Source: Paraburkholderia lycopersici (GTDB taxonomy: Bacteria; Pseudomonadota; Gammaproteobacteria; Burkholderiales; Burkholderiaceae). From it: a stretch of 64,000 bases of DNA. Of this stretch, positions 41,297 to 50,795 are shown in pieces. Location: positions 212,687 to 276,686 of the forward strand of contig NZ_FMYQ01000005.1 in NCBI RefSeq assembly GCF_900096975.1, read 5' to 3'. The translations under genes and the position numbers were made by a program. Position 1 is the first letter of the stretch. Each line of letters starts with the position of its first letter. Under the pieces are notes generated by a model that was not told the origin of the DNA, made no database searches, and was given only the letters and a program-made list of their open reading frames with translations.

Positions 41297-41640
41297 CGCG
41301 AAGCGGGTCGCGCCCCGGCGGCGCAGGCCTGCGATTGCGCAGGTTTTCGTCCGTGGCGGAATCGCCGCCGGGCGAAACGCCTCGCCCGTCCGGCACTTTG
41401 CGTGCTTCATTGCCCGTCGCGCGCCGCGCTGAACGCAGCGCCGCGCGGCGGGCTTCATGCACATCGCCACGAAGCCTCACGCCGCACGGCGCTTCGTTCC
41501 GTCGGCACGCCGGCAGGACGTCGAGCCAACCGCTACGTCGAGCCTCGTTGAATTAACCGTGTTTCGCGCGCCGCCCCTGGTCGCCCCACGACAGGCAAGC
41601 TGCCCGCGCAACCTTCACCCACTCCGGACCCTGACCCCCG
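41297..41640. other. Intergenic region with GC-rich hairpin upstream of waaF
   Basis: In this 344-bp gap the main feature is a long GC-rich imperfect hairpin (41412-41430 pairing with 41437-41453) that lacks a T-run. It may end the zinc-finger transcript or act as a boundary. No gene is seen; the frames on both strands read as Arg-rich noise. Confidence 0.5.
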
Positions 41641-42669
41641 ATGCGCCGCGCGCTGGTAATCGCACCGAACTGGATCGGTGACGCACTGATGGCGCAGCCG
41701 CTTTTTTCGCGGCTCGTGAAACTGCACCCGCGCATCCAGATCGATGCGCTCGCGCCGACCTGGGTTGCGCCCGTGCTCGAGCGCATGCCCGAAATCCGCG
41801 ACGTCTACGCCACCGACCTCGGCCACGGCAAGCTGCAACTGCTGCGCCGCTGGCAACTGGCCGGCGACTTGCGCGCCGAGCGCTACGACGCGGCCTACGT
41901 GCTGCCCAATTCGCTCAAGTCCGCGCTCATCCCATGGCTCGCGAACATACCGCTGCGCATCGGCTACACGGGGGAGAACCGCTACGGCCTCCTGAACGTG
42001 CGCCACGCGAATCCGCCAAAAGACGAGCGCCCGCCGATGGTCAGGCACTACGCCGCGCTCGCCTGGGCGCCCGGCGCCACCGTCCCCGACGATCTGCCGA
42101 TGCCGCGCCTCGAATCGGATCCGAACGAAGCCTCGCGCGTGTCGGCGCGCTTCAATCTCGATACGCGCGTGCCGCTGCTGGTGTTCTGCCCCGGCGCCGA
42201 ATACGGCCCCGCCAAGCGCTGGCCGCCCGAGCATTTCGCGGCGCTCGCGAAGATGGTCGGCCAGTCGTTCCCGTACACGCAGATCGTCGCCCTCGGCTCG
42301 CCGAAAGACGCCCCGCTCGCCCAGGCCATCGCCGACCGCGCCTCGAACGTACGCAACCTGTGCGGGCAGACCGCGCTCGGCGAGGCGTGCGCGCTGATCT
42401 CGCGCGCGAACGCCGTGGTCACCAACGATTCGGGCCTGATGCATGTGGCCGCCGCGCTGCGCCGTCCGCTCGTCGCGCTCTACGGATCGACGGATCCGCG
42501 CCACACGCCGCCCTTGTCCGAGCTCGCAAAGGTACAATGGCTGCATCTCGAATGTAGTCCCTGCTTTGCGCGCGAGTGTCCGCTCGGGCATCTGAACTGC
42601 CTGCGCGAACTGAGCCCGGAGCAGGTTTTCGGCGATCTGCGCGGCATGCTGCTCGGGCAGCGCCAGTAG
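41641..42669 (+). CDS. waaF: ADP-heptose:LPS heptosyltransferase II
   Basis: This inner-membrane-associated glycosyltransferase of family 9 adds the second heptose to the lipopolysaccharide inner core. The 342-residue protein has the N-terminal APNWIGDALMAQPLF, the central PGAEYGPAKRWP, the donor-binding TNDSGLMHVAAAL, and LYGSTDPRHTPP. The C-terminal Cys-rich stretch (ECSPCFARECPLGH) is typical of WaaF. It is monocistronic in this window. Confidence 0.95.
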   Translation: MRRALVIAPNWIGDALMAQPLFSRLVKLHPRIQIDALAPTWVAPVLERMPEIRDVYATDLGHGKLQLLRRWQLAGDLRAERYDAAYVLPNSLKSALIPWLANIPLRIGYTGENRYGLLNVRHANPPKDERPPMVRHYAALAWAPGATVPDDLPMPRLESDPNEASRVSARFNLDTRVPLLVFCPGAEYGPAKRWPPEHFAALAKMVGQSFPYTQIVALGSPKDAPLAQAIADRASNVRNLCGQTALGEACALISRANAVVTNDSGLMHVAAALRRPLVALYGSTDPRHTPPLSELAKVQWLHLECSPCFARECPLGHLNCLRELSPEQVFGDLRGMLLGQRQ

Positions 42670-42974
42670 CAACCGGTTGCGCGAGGCAGCGTCAGGCGCG
42701 GCATCCGCCGCTCGAAAAATGCGTCGCCGGCGCTGTGGATGTGCGCCACGCAACGGACGCCTCGCGCGTTGCGCGCGCTCAATAGCGTCTGAGAGGCTAA
42801 GGCGCGAGCGGCGCGGACTCGCCACAGCGCTGTCTCGCGCAGGCGCCACGACGACGCCCGCCAGAACACGGCGCGCACGCCCGGTAACCCGGCGAGGCGC
42901 CGCAACCGACCCATCGCCAACCCGCGCCCAGGTACACGCCGAGTGCATCACCGGGCGCTCCAGAACAACGAGCC
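42670..42974. other. Intergenic region between waaF and the NTF2-like gene
   Basis: This 305-bp stretch has no gene I can support. All frames are Arg/Ala-rich and there is no clear hairpin or promoter. Confidence 0.5.
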
Positions 42975-43421
42975 ATGCCACGTTTTGCCCACATCTTCGA
43001 AGCCGCCGCGGATACCCTCAACGCGTATTACCAGGCCGTCGCCGAAGTCAACATCGACGGCTTGATGGGTCTGTGGATCGATGAAGAATTCGTGAGCTGC
43101 ATCACTGCGGAAGGCGCGCATCTGCACGGCCTGCCGAACATCCGCGCGGGCCTCACCGCGCAGCTCGAAGCGGCGCCCGTGTCGATCGAGCCGCTCGACA
43201 TCCGCGTGTACGACAGCCTCGGCACCGTGGTCTATGCGATCGTGGAGGCCCATCGCCCGGTCGATCCGGCCGCGATTCCCGCCATGGTCTTCACGACTTA
43301 CGTGATGGTTCACGAGCGTGGCGAGTGGCGCATCGCGCACATTCACGCGAGCCGCATGCCCGACGATGCGGCCACGCAGTTCTCCGCCAGGCTGCGCCAC
43401 GGCCAGGGCGCGCTGCACTGA
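42975..43421 (+). CDS. NTF2-like/SnoaL-type protein
   Basis: This 148-residue protein has the cone-shaped NTF2-like fold pattern: an N-terminal helix (FEAAADTLNAYYQAVAEVNI), the segment DGLMGLWIDEEFVSCIT with polar pocket residues, and a final strand set (TYVMVHERGEWRIAHIHASR). Family members bind small molecules or act as ketosteroid isomerase-like enzymes. The role here is unknown. It precedes a YheT-type hydrolase by 23 bp and is probably co-transcribed with it. Confidence 0.75.
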   Translation: MPRFAHIFEAAADTLNAYYQAVAEVNIDGLMGLWIDEEFVSCITAEGAHLHGLPNIRAGLTAQLEAAPVSIEPLDIRVYDSLGTVVYAIVEAHRPVDPAAIPAMVFTTYVMVHERGEWRIAHIHASRMPDDAATQFSARLRHGQGALH

Positions 43422-43444
43422 CGAGCAAGCGGCAGGGGGCAGTC

Positions 43445-44494
43445 ATGAACATGAGCGACGACACCAGCAAGCCCACCACGGCGGACCGCGTCGCCGCTGC
43501 GCTGGAGGCCCAGGCCTCCCTGCTCGACGCCACCTACCGCGCGCCGTTCTGGTTACCCGGCGCGCACATTCAGACCATCGTGCCGGCGCTCTTCTCGCGC
43601 CTGCCCTCGCCCGCTTACCGACGCGAGCGCTGGGATACGCCCGATGGCGATTTCATCGAAGTGGACTGGGTGGACGGCAAGAACGCCGGGCCCAATGCGC
43701 CGCTCTTCGTACTGTTCCACGGTCTGGAGGGCGGCTCGAGCTCGCACTATGCCCGCTCGCTCGCGGCCGCCGCGCACGCGCGCGGGTGGCACGCCGCGAT
43801 CCCGCACTTTCGCAGCTGCAGCGGACCGCTGAACCTGCTGCCGCGCTTCTACCATCTCGCGGATTCCGCCGAAGTCGACTGGGTGCTCAAGCGCTTCGCG
43901 GCGCGCCACGCGGGGCCGCTCGTCGTCGCGGGCGTCTCGCTGGGCGGCAACGTGCTGCTGCACTGGCTCGCGCAGCGCCGCGAGGACGCCGCGATCGTCA
44001 CCGCAGCGGCCGCGATTTCCGCGCCGCTCGACGTGCACGCGGGCGGCGAGATGCTCGCGCAGGGCTTCGGCATGATCTACACGCGCAGCTTCCTCAAGAC
44101 GCTCAAGGTCAAGGCGCTCCAGAAGCTCGAGCAGTATCCGGGCCTCTTCGACAGCGAAGCCGTGCTCGCGAGCCGCACGATGTACGAATTCGACAACGTC
44201 GTGACCGCGCCGCTGCACGGCTTTCGCAATGCCCACGACTACTGGACCCGGGCGACGACCCGGCCGATGCTCGGCGAAATCGTCGTTCCCACGTTGGTAC
44301 TGAATGCGCGCAACGATCCGTTCCTGCCGGGCCATGCGCTGCCCGCGCGCCACGAAGTGAGCGCCGCCGTCGAGCTCGACCAGCCCGAGCACGGCGGTCA
44401 CGTCGGCTTCATGACGGGGCCGTTCCCCGGCCGCAGCGACTGGCTCTCGCAGCGCGTGTTCGCTTATCTCTCGCCTTTCGTCTCTCATGGATGA
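43445..44494 (+). CDS. YheT-type alpha/beta hydrolase
   Basis: This 349-residue cytoplasmic hydrolase belongs to the YheT/EMB8 family. Motifs include PFWLPGAHIQTI at the start, FHGLEGGSSSHYARSL forming the oxyanion region, nucleophile Ser165 (GVSLGGNVLL), and a late His in EHGGHVGF. Substrates are probably esters but are not known. Its stop overlaps the next gene by eight bases, so the two are co-translated. Confidence 0.86.
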   Translation: MNMSDDTSKPTTADRVAAALEAQASLLDATYRAPFWLPGAHIQTIVPALFSRLPSPAYRRERWDTPDGDFIEVDWVDGKNAGPNAPLFVLFHGLEGGSSSHYARSLAAAAHARGWHAAIPHFRSCSGPLNLLPRFYHLADSAEVDWVLKRFAARHAGPLVVAGVSLGGNVLLHWLAQRREDAAIVTAAAAISAPLDVHAGGEMLAQGFGMIYTRSFLKTLKVKALQKLEQYPGLFDSEAVLASRTMYEFDNVVTAPLHGFRNAHDYWTRATTRPMLGEIVVPTLVLNARNDPFLPGHALPARHEVSAAVELDQPEHGGHVGFMTGPFPGRSDWLSQRVFAYLSPFVSHG

Positions 44495-45086
44495 CATCGT
44501 CAAACAGGCGCTCGCGCGCTGGCCCAACGTCCCCCATTGCACAGGCTGGCTGCTGCTCGACGCGCGCGGCAACTGGCGCATGCGCGACGAGGCCGCGCAG
44601 GCCCTGAACGCGCCCGGCACGCCGATCCGCCACGAAGCGCTGCTCGGCTTCATCAACCGCAATTACGAACGCGACGAACGCGGCCAATGGTATTTCCAGA
44701 ACGGGCCGCAGCGCGTGTACGTCGAGCTCGAATACACGCCGTGGATCGTGCGGCTTGCAAGCGGCGGCGATGGCGCGCTGACGCTCACCGATCAGGCCGG
44801 CCAGCCGTTCGAGCCCGCTGCCGCGTACCTCGACGAAGCGGGCAGCGTGGTGTTCGCCGAAGCAGGCACGCCGCCGCGCGCGGCGCTGCTGCACGATCAC
44901 GATCTCGACCTCTTTTCCGACCACGCGACGCTCGCCGACGACGCCCACAGCGGCACGTTCCACTGGCGCGCCGATGCCGCGCTGCCGCTGCAGCCGATTC
45001 GCCGCGCCGACGTACCCGCGCATTTTTCCTTCGTATCGAGCCCGGCCAGCGCCGGCCGCGCCGCACCGCCTGCGCACGAAGGCTAG
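44487..45086 (+). CDS. Conserved hypothetical protein downstream of the YheT-type hydrolase
   Basis: This 199-residue soluble protein has no motif I recognise. It starts inside the hydrolase gene (ATGGATGA overlap). The N-terminal half is ordered (HCTGWLLLDARGNWRMR, then RDERGQWYFQNGPQRVYVELEYTPWIVRL) and looks like a beta-rich domain, while the last 25 residues are Ala/Pro-rich. The tight overlap with the hydrolase suggests a linked function, perhaps as partner or regulator. It converges with the BepA-like gene. Confidence 0.75.
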   Translation: MDDIVKQALARWPNVPHCTGWLLLDARGNWRMRDEAAQALNAPGTPIRHEALLGFINRNYERDERGQWYFQNGPQRVYVELEYTPWIVRLASGGDGALTLTDQAGQPFEPAAAYLDEAGSVVFAEAGTPPRAALLHDHDLDLFSDHATLADDAHSGTFHWRADAALPLQPIRRADVPAHFSFVSSPASAGRAAPPAHEG

Positions 45087-45098
45087 GCGCGGACGCGC

Positions 45099-46922
45099 TC
45101 AGCCGCGGCCCTCGTCCTTCTCGTCCTCGCGTTCCTGCTTGTAGCTCGCCTCGAAGTCGTGCAAGCGCGCCTCGATCGTCGACAGGTCGTAGTAGCTCAC
45201 CGACTTCATGTCGCGCGCCTCCTTGAGCTGGCGGATGGCCGAGGGCCATGCGCCATCGAGCGCAAGCTTCTCGGCCATCGCGCGATGCTGCGTGAGCGTG
45301 TCGCCCGAGCCCGCGCTCGCCTGCGCCAGATAGAGCCACCACGTGCCCTGCTGCGGCTCGGACTCCGTCTCCGTGCGCGCGAGCGCCTGCGCGTCCTTGA
45401 AGCGGCGCGCCGCAAGCAGCGCCTGCAGCAGCGCATCGGTGGCCGCGTGCGAGGCGGGCCACGCCTTGTGCGCGGCCTCGCCGAGCCGCACGGCGTCGTC
45501 GGCGTGGCCCGAGCGGCGCGCGATCTCCACCTCGAGCACGTCGAGACTCGGCGAGTTCCGCGTCTTGCTGCCGTCCGCAGCCTCGAATCGCGCGAACGCC
45601 GCGCGAGCGTTCGCAAGCGACGCCGTGGCGTCGTCGTAGCGCTCGAGCAGCGTCTGCGCGTAGGCCATGCCGTACCAGTTCGCGGCGACGTTGAGCGCCG
45701 TGCGCTCGTCGAGCTCCGAGCGCAGACGCGAGAGTTCGTCGATGTAGTCGCCGCGCGTGCGGTCCTGGAGCACACGCACGCGCGCCCGCACGAAACCGTA
45801 TTCGGGCGCCTGGCGCGGCTGGCGGTAGTCAGCGCGGCGCGCGCGGTCCTGCATGTCGGCGATGCGCTCGCCGTTGAGCGGGTGCGTGCGCGCGTAGGCC
45901 GGCACGCCGGCGTCGCCCATCGAGTCACGCTCCAGGCGCTCGAAGAACGCCACCATGCCCCATGGGTCGTAGCCCGCGCCCGTGAGCAGCTGGAAGCCCA
46001 CGCGATCGGCTTCGTGCTCGGCGGCGCGCGAAAAACGCAACTGGCTGTCCACGGCGTAGGCCTGGCTGCCGACCGCGATCGCCCCCCCAAGATCGCCGCT
46101 GTGCGCGAGCACGCCCGCGAGAATGCCGAACAGCACGCCCGCCAGCGCGGCGAGGCCGGTGCGCTCGTTCTGCGAAAGCATGCGCGCGATGTGCCGCTGC
46201 AATACGTGGCCCATCTCGTGACCGAGCACGGAGGCGAGTTCCGATTCGGTTTGCGTGGCGACGATGAGGCCCGTGTTCACGCCGATGAAACCGCCCGGCA
46301 GCGAAAAGGCGTTGATCTGGCCGTCGCGGATCGCGAAGAGATCGAAGTCTGGCCGGTAGCCGCCGATGTACTGCGCGCTTGCCGCCGCGGCAAGACGTGC
46401 GGCGACCGAGTTGAGGTAATCGCGCACGAGCCAGTCGCCGATGTAGTCGGGGTCGCGGCGAATCTCGCGCATCACGCGCTCACCGATGCGGCGCTCGGCC
46501 TGCGGCGTGAGCGCGCCGCCGGAGCCGTCGCCGAGATCGGGCAGTTGCGGCATCCAGGCCGGTGCGCGCGCGCTGGCGCTGCCGTTTGCGCCACTGCTCG
46601 CACCGCTGCTGGCGCCGGTCGCGGCGGACTGACCCTGGCCTGAAAAGCGGCTCTGCGCGCCGCCGTAGGTACCGAACACGCCTTGAGCGATCGAGGCGGG
46701 GACGACGGGATCCGCCGCGTCGTCGAGCGGGCCGTTGACGAGCGCGGGCGCGTTGGAAGCGAGGCCCGTGGGAGCCGTGACGGACATGGCGGGAGCCGTC
46801 GACGTCGCACCCGGCGAGCCGCCGACGTTGAGCACGGAGGCGGTCGACGCCTGCGCGTACGCTTGCGGCTCGACCGCGAGCGACGCACACAACCAGACAG
46901 CAAGCAGCCGTTTCAAACGCAT
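45099..46922 (-). CDS. bepA: M48 family metalloprotease with TPR domain, BepA-like
   Basis: This periplasmic zinc protease and chaperone is linked to outer membrane protein and LptD quality control. The 607-residue protein starts with a signal peptide (AYA|Q near residue 24). A Ser/Gly/Ala-rich region (about 25-125) follows. The M48 domain has HEMGH (His235, Glu236, His239) and the third ligand Glu304 in EHEADRVGF. The C-terminal half has helical repeats of TPR type. It is about 120 residues longer than E. coli BepA, mainly from the low-complexity N-terminal insert. Confidence 0.88.
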   Translation of the reverse strand: MRLKRLLAVWLCASLAVEPQAYAQASTASVLNVGGSPGATSTAPAMSVTAPTGLASNAPALVNGPLDDAADPVVPASIAQGVFGTYGGAQSRFSGQGQSAATGASSGASSGANGSASARAPAWMPQLPDLGDGSGGALTPQAERRIGERVMREIRRDPDYIGDWLVRDYLNSVAARLAAAASAQYIGGYRPDFDLFAIRDGQINAFSLPGGFIGVNTGLIVATQTESELASVLGHEMGHVLQRHIARMLSQNERTGLAALAGVLFGILAGVLAHSGDLGGAIAVGSQAYAVDSQLRFSRAAEHEADRVGFQLLTGAGYDPWGMVAFFERLERDSMGDAGVPAYARTHPLNGERIADMQDRARRADYRQPRQAPEYGFVRARVRVLQDRTRGDYIDELSRLRSELDERTALNVAANWYGMAYAQTLLERYDDATASLANARAAFARFEAADGSKTRNSPSLDVLEVEIARRSGHADDAVRLGEAAHKAWPASHAATDALLQALLAARRFKDAQALARTETESEPQQGTWWLYLAQASAGSGDTLTQHRAMAEKLALDGAWPSAIRQLKEARDMKSVSYYDLSTIEARLHDFEASYKQEREDEKDEGRG

Positions 46923-47066
46923 TGATGACAGGATCGGCGAATGCGGGACACTGGCGCGGCGGCGCGGGCACGTTGCGCGCCGCCGCGCGCTGACCGACCG
47001 ATTGTAGCCCGCCGGGCGCCGCCCGCCGCGCTGCTAAGATAAGCATCCTTCAGGAAAGAGACCACC

Positions 47067-47546
47067 ATGCCCGAACTCACCCATTTTGACGCAGCCGGCG
47101 ACGCTCATATGGTCGATGTCGGCGGCAAGGCCGAAACGAAGCGCATCGCGCTTGCGAGCGGCACGATCCGCATGCTGCCGGAAACCTTCGCGCTGATCCG
47201 CGACGGTCACGCGAAGAAGGGCGATGTGATCGGCGTCGCGCGCATCGCCGCGATTCAGGGCGCGAAACGTACCTCGGATCTGATTCCGCTGTGCCATCCG
47301 CTCGCCATCACGCGAGTGAAAGTCGACTTCGCGCTCGACGAAGCGCTGCCGGGCGTGCACTGCACGGCGCAGGTCGAAACGCTCGGCCGCACGGGCGTGG
47401 AAATGGAAGCGCTGACCGCCGTGCAGGTCGGCCTGCTGACGGTCTACGACATGTGCAAGGCGGTGGACCGCGGCATGACGATCACCGATGTGCGCGTGCT
47501 GGAAAAGCACGGCGGGAAGTCGGGGGATTGGGTGGCGCAGGGTTGA
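47067..47546 (+). CDS. moaC: Cyclic pyranopterin monophosphate synthase
   Basis: This enzyme converts the MoaA product (3',8-cyclo-7,8-dihydro-GTP) to cyclic pyranopterin monophosphate in molybdenum cofactor synthesis. The 159-residue protein is full length, with the motifs [18 protein letters not shown] and [12 protein letters not shown] that form the active site. No other mo genes are in the window. A MazG-like gene follows by 28 bp. Confidence 0.95.
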   Translation: MPELTHFDAAGDAHMVDVGGKAETKRIALASGTIRMLPETFALIRDGHAKKGDVIGVARIAAIQGAKRTSDLIPLCHPLAITRVKVDFALDEALPGVHCTAQVETLGRTGVEMEALTAVQVGLLTVYDMCKAVDRGMTITDVRVLEKHGGKSGDWVAQG

Positions 47547-47574
47547 GGCAACACGATTCCTTCAGGGTACGGCC

Positions 47575-47925
47575 ATGACGATCGACGAGCTGCTAAAGCA
47601 GGTGCTGGAATTCCGCGATGCCCGCGACTGGAAGCAATTTCATACGTTGCGCAACCTGATCGTCTCGACGAGCATCGAGGCCGGCGAGCTCCTCGAGACG
47701 GTTCAGTGGAAGACCGATGCGCAGATCGACGCCCTGCTCGCCGATCCCGCGCAACTCGCGCACCTCAGGCACGAATGCGCGGACGTGTTCATCTACCTTT
47801 TGCTGGTCGCGCACACGGCGGGTATCGATCTGCTCGGTGCGGCCGCGGAAAAGCTCGAACTGAACGCTCAGCGCTATCCCGTGGAGAAGGCGAAGGGAAC
47901 CGCCGCGAAATACTCCGAGCTTTGA
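47575..47925 (+). CDS. MazG-like nucleotide pyrophosphohydrolase
   Basis: This 116-residue all-alpha NTP pyrophosphohydrolase is of the small MazG-like/iMazG type. The metal-binding residues are in SIEAGELLETVQW (an Glu-x3-Glu pattern) and the later ECADVFIYLLLVA (Glu-x2-Asp). Such enzymes cleave non-canonical dNTPs to monophosphates. I chose the ATG at 47575; an earlier in-frame ATG overlaps moaC. It lies immediately downstream of moaC and converges with the PglL-like gene. Confidence 0.88.
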   Translation: MTIDELLKQVLEFRDARDWKQFHTLRNLIVSTSIEAGELLETVQWKTDAQIDALLADPAQLAHLRHECADVFIYLLLVAHTAGIDLLGAAAEKLELNAQRYPVEKAKGTAAKYSEL

Positions 47926-47998
47926 GTACCCGACTCGCGGCGCGGGCCGCGCCGGTAGGGCACGGTATCTGCGGCGGCCACCGCGTGAGCCGCGAGGC

Positions 47999-49846
47999 TC
48001 AGTCGTCGGAATCGTCCCCGTCGTCCTCTTCGATCGACTTCGTCGCCTTCCCGTATTTCTTGACGAGCTGCGCCTTGAACCCCGCCAGCGTGTCCTGCTC
48101 GTCGAGCAAACCGTAAAGCGCGGCGAGTTGGGTCGGCCAGTCATGTAATTCCGTTGCGAAAATGCGCAGGCGCTCGACCGTATCGAATGCGCCCGCCGTG
48201 TCGCCGTTGAGCGCCTGCAACACCGCATAGCGGCGCAACACTGTTTCTCCCGGCAGCAGGGCGATGGCGCGCTGGTGCGCGTAGAGCTTGCTCGACAGGC
48301 TCGCGGCGTTCATCGGCAGCAACGTTGCCATGCCGTAGTCGCCCCACGCGCCGAAGAGACGCGAGGGATCGTCGGCGTAATCGCGCGCGGGATGCTGACC
48401 GTAGTACAGCACCTCGGCGCGGTTGTAGTCGCGCAGCACCGGGTACAACGCCGCAATGCCGCCGAACGCGACCACCGCATAGACGCCAAGCGACAGGCGC
48501 GGCGGCACGGCTCGCAGCGGCTTCGTCTCCAGCAGGCCGAACACGAACATCGCGGGCAGCAGGAAGAACATGTACTGCTGCGGGTATTCGACGAGCGCAT
48601 GCATGACGAGCACGCCGATCAGCATGAAGCCGAACACGCGCTCGGCGGTATGCGGCGCACGCAGCGCACGCACGAACCAGGCGACGAGCCCGAGCACGAC
48701 GATCGCCACGCCGGCGAGGCCGGTTTTGGCGAGCAGATCGATGAAGATATCGTGCGCGTTGTTGGCGATCTCTACGCCGCCGAGCAAACGCACGAGCTCG
48801 AACTGATGGATCGGGAAATCGCCCCAGCCGACGCCGAGCACCGGATGCGACTTGAACATCGTCCAGCCGTAGCGCCACAGCGCAATGCGCGGCGCGATCT
48901 GGCTTGCGTCCTTGAAGCGGTCGGCCGCCGACTGGTCGAGTTGAAGGTTGTAGCGAATGTTGGCCCAGCGCACGAACGCGTTCATGCCGACAAAGAGCAC
49001 CAAAAGCGCGACCGGGACGATCCAGGCGCGCAGGCCGCCGACACGCATCCCGGCCGCACCGCCTTGACCGGCGCCGCCGCGCCCCTCGCCTTCCTCGCTG
49101 CGACAGCCCGTGAGCGCGATCCACACGCCCGCGACAAAAATCACGCCCACCTGCAGCCACGGCCCGCGCGACACCGTGAGCGCGAGGCCGCCCGCGTAGA
49201 TCGCGGTCAGCACGCCCCACAGCAGGACGTTCAGCCGCCGCGTTTGCACGAGATACATCGCGCCCGCCATGGCAAAGGCGATGTAGGTGGCAAGGTGATT
49301 GGCCTGCGCCATGTTGCCGAATGGCCGGCGATCGACCGTCACGTTATAGGCGACGACGAGCGGCGTGACCTTCGTTTCGAGATGTAAGAGCTGGATGACC
49401 TGGCTGAACACGGCAAAGAGGCCGCCGATCTGCAGCGCGAACGCGCCCCATACGAGCGCCGCCCGCATGAGACGCGCGCGAGTGATGGTGTAGCCCGCAT
49501 GCACCGCCACGAAAGCGGCGAGCAGATAGCCCGCGCCGAGCCAGTTCATCGAAGGCTGCGCGAGCGGCAGCGCGAACGTCTGGACGATCAGGAGCAGGCC
49601 GAAGAGGAGGGGCACGAGCGCGACCGTGGGCGACGCGAAGCCTCCGCCCATGCGCGCTGGGCGCACGAGTGCCAGCGCAGAGGCGCCGAGCAGCAAATAA
49701 AGCGCTAGCGCGACGAATTCCGAGTAGAACGTAGGAATCGGATACGTGTGGTTGACGACGGCATAGGGCAGCGTCAACGCGAGGGCCAGCAAGACGAACG
49801 TAAGGTAACGCGCAAAATTGGAGGGCATGAGTTGGGCGGGGGGCAT
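47999..49846 (-). CDS. pglL: O-antigen ligase/PglL-type O-oligosaccharyltransferase membrane protein
   Basis: This 615-residue polytopic inner-membrane protein has about eleven hydrophobic helices, a large periplasmic loop with the Wzy_C signature (GVGWGDFPIHQFEL), NMAQANHLATYIAF in the PglL-type first half, and a C-terminal soluble domain ending in an acidic tail. Such enzymes transfer lipid-linked glycans to Ser/Thr of proteins or to lipid A. It lies 199 bp downstream of a type IV pilin, which favours protein O-glycosylation. The start could be the ATG at 49846 or the one six codons later. An O-antigen ligase is the alternative. Confidence 0.8.
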   Translation of the reverse strand: MPPAQLMPSNFARYLTFVLLALALTLPYAVVNHTYPIPTFYSEFVALALYLLLGASALALVRPARMGGGFASPTVALVPLLFGLLLIVQTFALPLAQPSMNWLGAGYLLAAFVAVHAGYTITRARLMRAALVWGAFALQIGGLFAVFSQVIQLLHLETKVTPLVVAYNVTVDRRPFGNMAQANHLATYIAFAMAGAMYLVQTRRLNVLLWGVLTAIYAGGLALTVSRGPWLQVGVIFVAGVWIALTGCRSEEGEGRGGAGQGGAAGMRVGGLRAWIVPVALLVLFVGMNAFVRWANIRYNLQLDQSAADRFKDASQIAPRIALWRYGWTMFKSHPVLGVGWGDFPIHQFELVRLLGGVEIANNAHDIFIDLLAKTGLAGVAIVVLGLVAWFVRALRAPHTAERVFGFMLIGVLVMHALVEYPQQYMFFLLPAMFVFGLLETKPLRAVPPRLSLGVYAVVAFGGIAALYPVLRDYNRAEVLYYGQHPARDYADDPSRLFGAWGDYGMATLLPMNAASLSSKLYAHQRAIALLPGETVLRRYAVLQALNGDTAGAFDTVERLRIFATELHDWPTQLAALYGLLDEQDTLAGFKAQLVKKYGKATKSIEEDDGDDSDD

Positions 49847-50045
49847 CAGCAACGGGGCACTATACAAAACTTTTTCCCCGCTGTGCGGGTACGGCCGTTT
49901 GGGCCGCACTCGCTCGTATGGCGCGAGCGGCGCGACCAGCGCAATTTCTCGCTCGCGCCGGCGATGCATCCGCTGCACGAACAGGCGCGCTGTTGCTCTC
50001 GCACCGAGGCACCGCGATCCTGGACGCGTGCCTCGAATGCAACGG

Positions 50046-50669
50046 TCAGGCGCGGCACTCCGGCGGCGCGAGATTGGCCGGCAGCGTCGCGGCGTCCGCA
50101 GGCGCCGGTCCAGCGCCTGGCGCGCCAAGCGACGAAGCGGTCTTGCCCGATGCGAAGCACTCCCACGTGAGCGTACCGCCCTGCACGCTGCCCCGCGCGA
50201 GCGCGACGCGCGCGGTGGGTGCTTCCGCGCTGTCGGGCACCGAGGGCACGAGCACGATCGTGTTGCTGCCTTCGGGCGACACGCGCGACGTGAATGCGAC
50301 CGTGATCTGCCCGGTCGCGTCGTCGATGTGCAGCGACTCCACGTTGCGGGTGGAAGGCGGCACCGTGTAACCCGCGCCGAACGCGTTGCCGCTCGCGGCG
50401 TTCTCCGCTACGGCGAGCCGCGCCGAAGCCGCGAGCGAGAGGCCCTCGCCCACGCGGCTGCGGGCGAGATAGTCCTGGTACGCGGGGATCGCATAAGCGG
50501 CGATCACGCCGACGATCGCGAGCACGATCATCAGCTCGATCAGCGTGAAGCCGCGAGAAGTCCAGCGGCGAGCGAAGCGCGTAAAGCGCGCGAAGCCAGC
50601 GAAACACGCGCTCGGGGAAGTCGAGCCGCCAAACGCCAACGGGCTCGAAGGAAGTACGGATACGATCAT
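50046..50669 (-). CDS. pilA: Type IV major pilin-like protein with unusually long leader
   Basis: This is a class III-signal pilin of 207 residues. The prepilin peptidase site is Gly40|Phe41, followed by [20 protein letters not shown] with Glu at +5. A C-terminal disulfide loop is likely between Cys171 and Cys205. The leader is 40 residues with F-A-R repeats, whereas type IVa leaders usually have 6-10; AGGAG lies eight bases before the ATG and no later start is available before the cleavage site. An Ala/Pro/Ser-rich stretch (about 179-203) near the C-terminus is a plausible O-glycosylation site for the adjacent PglL-like enzyme. Confidence 0.88.
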   Translation of the reverse strand: MIVSVLPSSPLAFGGSTSPSACFAGFARFTRFARRWTSRGFTLIELMIVLAIVGVIAAYAIPAYQDYLARSRVGEGLSLAASARLAVAENAASGNAFGAGYTVPPSTRNVESLHIDDATGQITVAFTSRVSPEGSNTIVLVPSVPDSAEAPTARVALARGSVQGGTLTWECFASGKTASSLGAPGAGPAPADAATLPANLAPPECRA

Positions 50670-50682
50670 CGTCAGAGCTCCT

Positions 50683-50719
50683 GAAACAAGAAACGCCCGC
50701 TCACAACCGTGAACAGGCG
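50683..50719 (-). terminator. Probable terminator between terC and pilA
   Basis: CGCCCGCTCAC (50694-50704) and GTGAACAGGCG (50709-50719) form an 11-pair hairpin with two G-T pairs in the minus-strand RNA, followed by a T-rich run (TTTCTTGTTT). It would end terC transcription just before the pilA ribosome site. Confidence 0.65.
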
Positions 50720-50795
50720 TCTTGATCGTATCGGCGGCCCTGCTTGCGCGGCAGTCGGCCAAATGGCATAGGCCCGCCGGCAGAGCCGATCTGTC

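Noticed and set aside
50670..50795. Sigma-54 promoter upstream of pilA
   Set aside because: A TTGGCC...GCGC sequence is present, but the spacing between the GG and GC elements is one base off.
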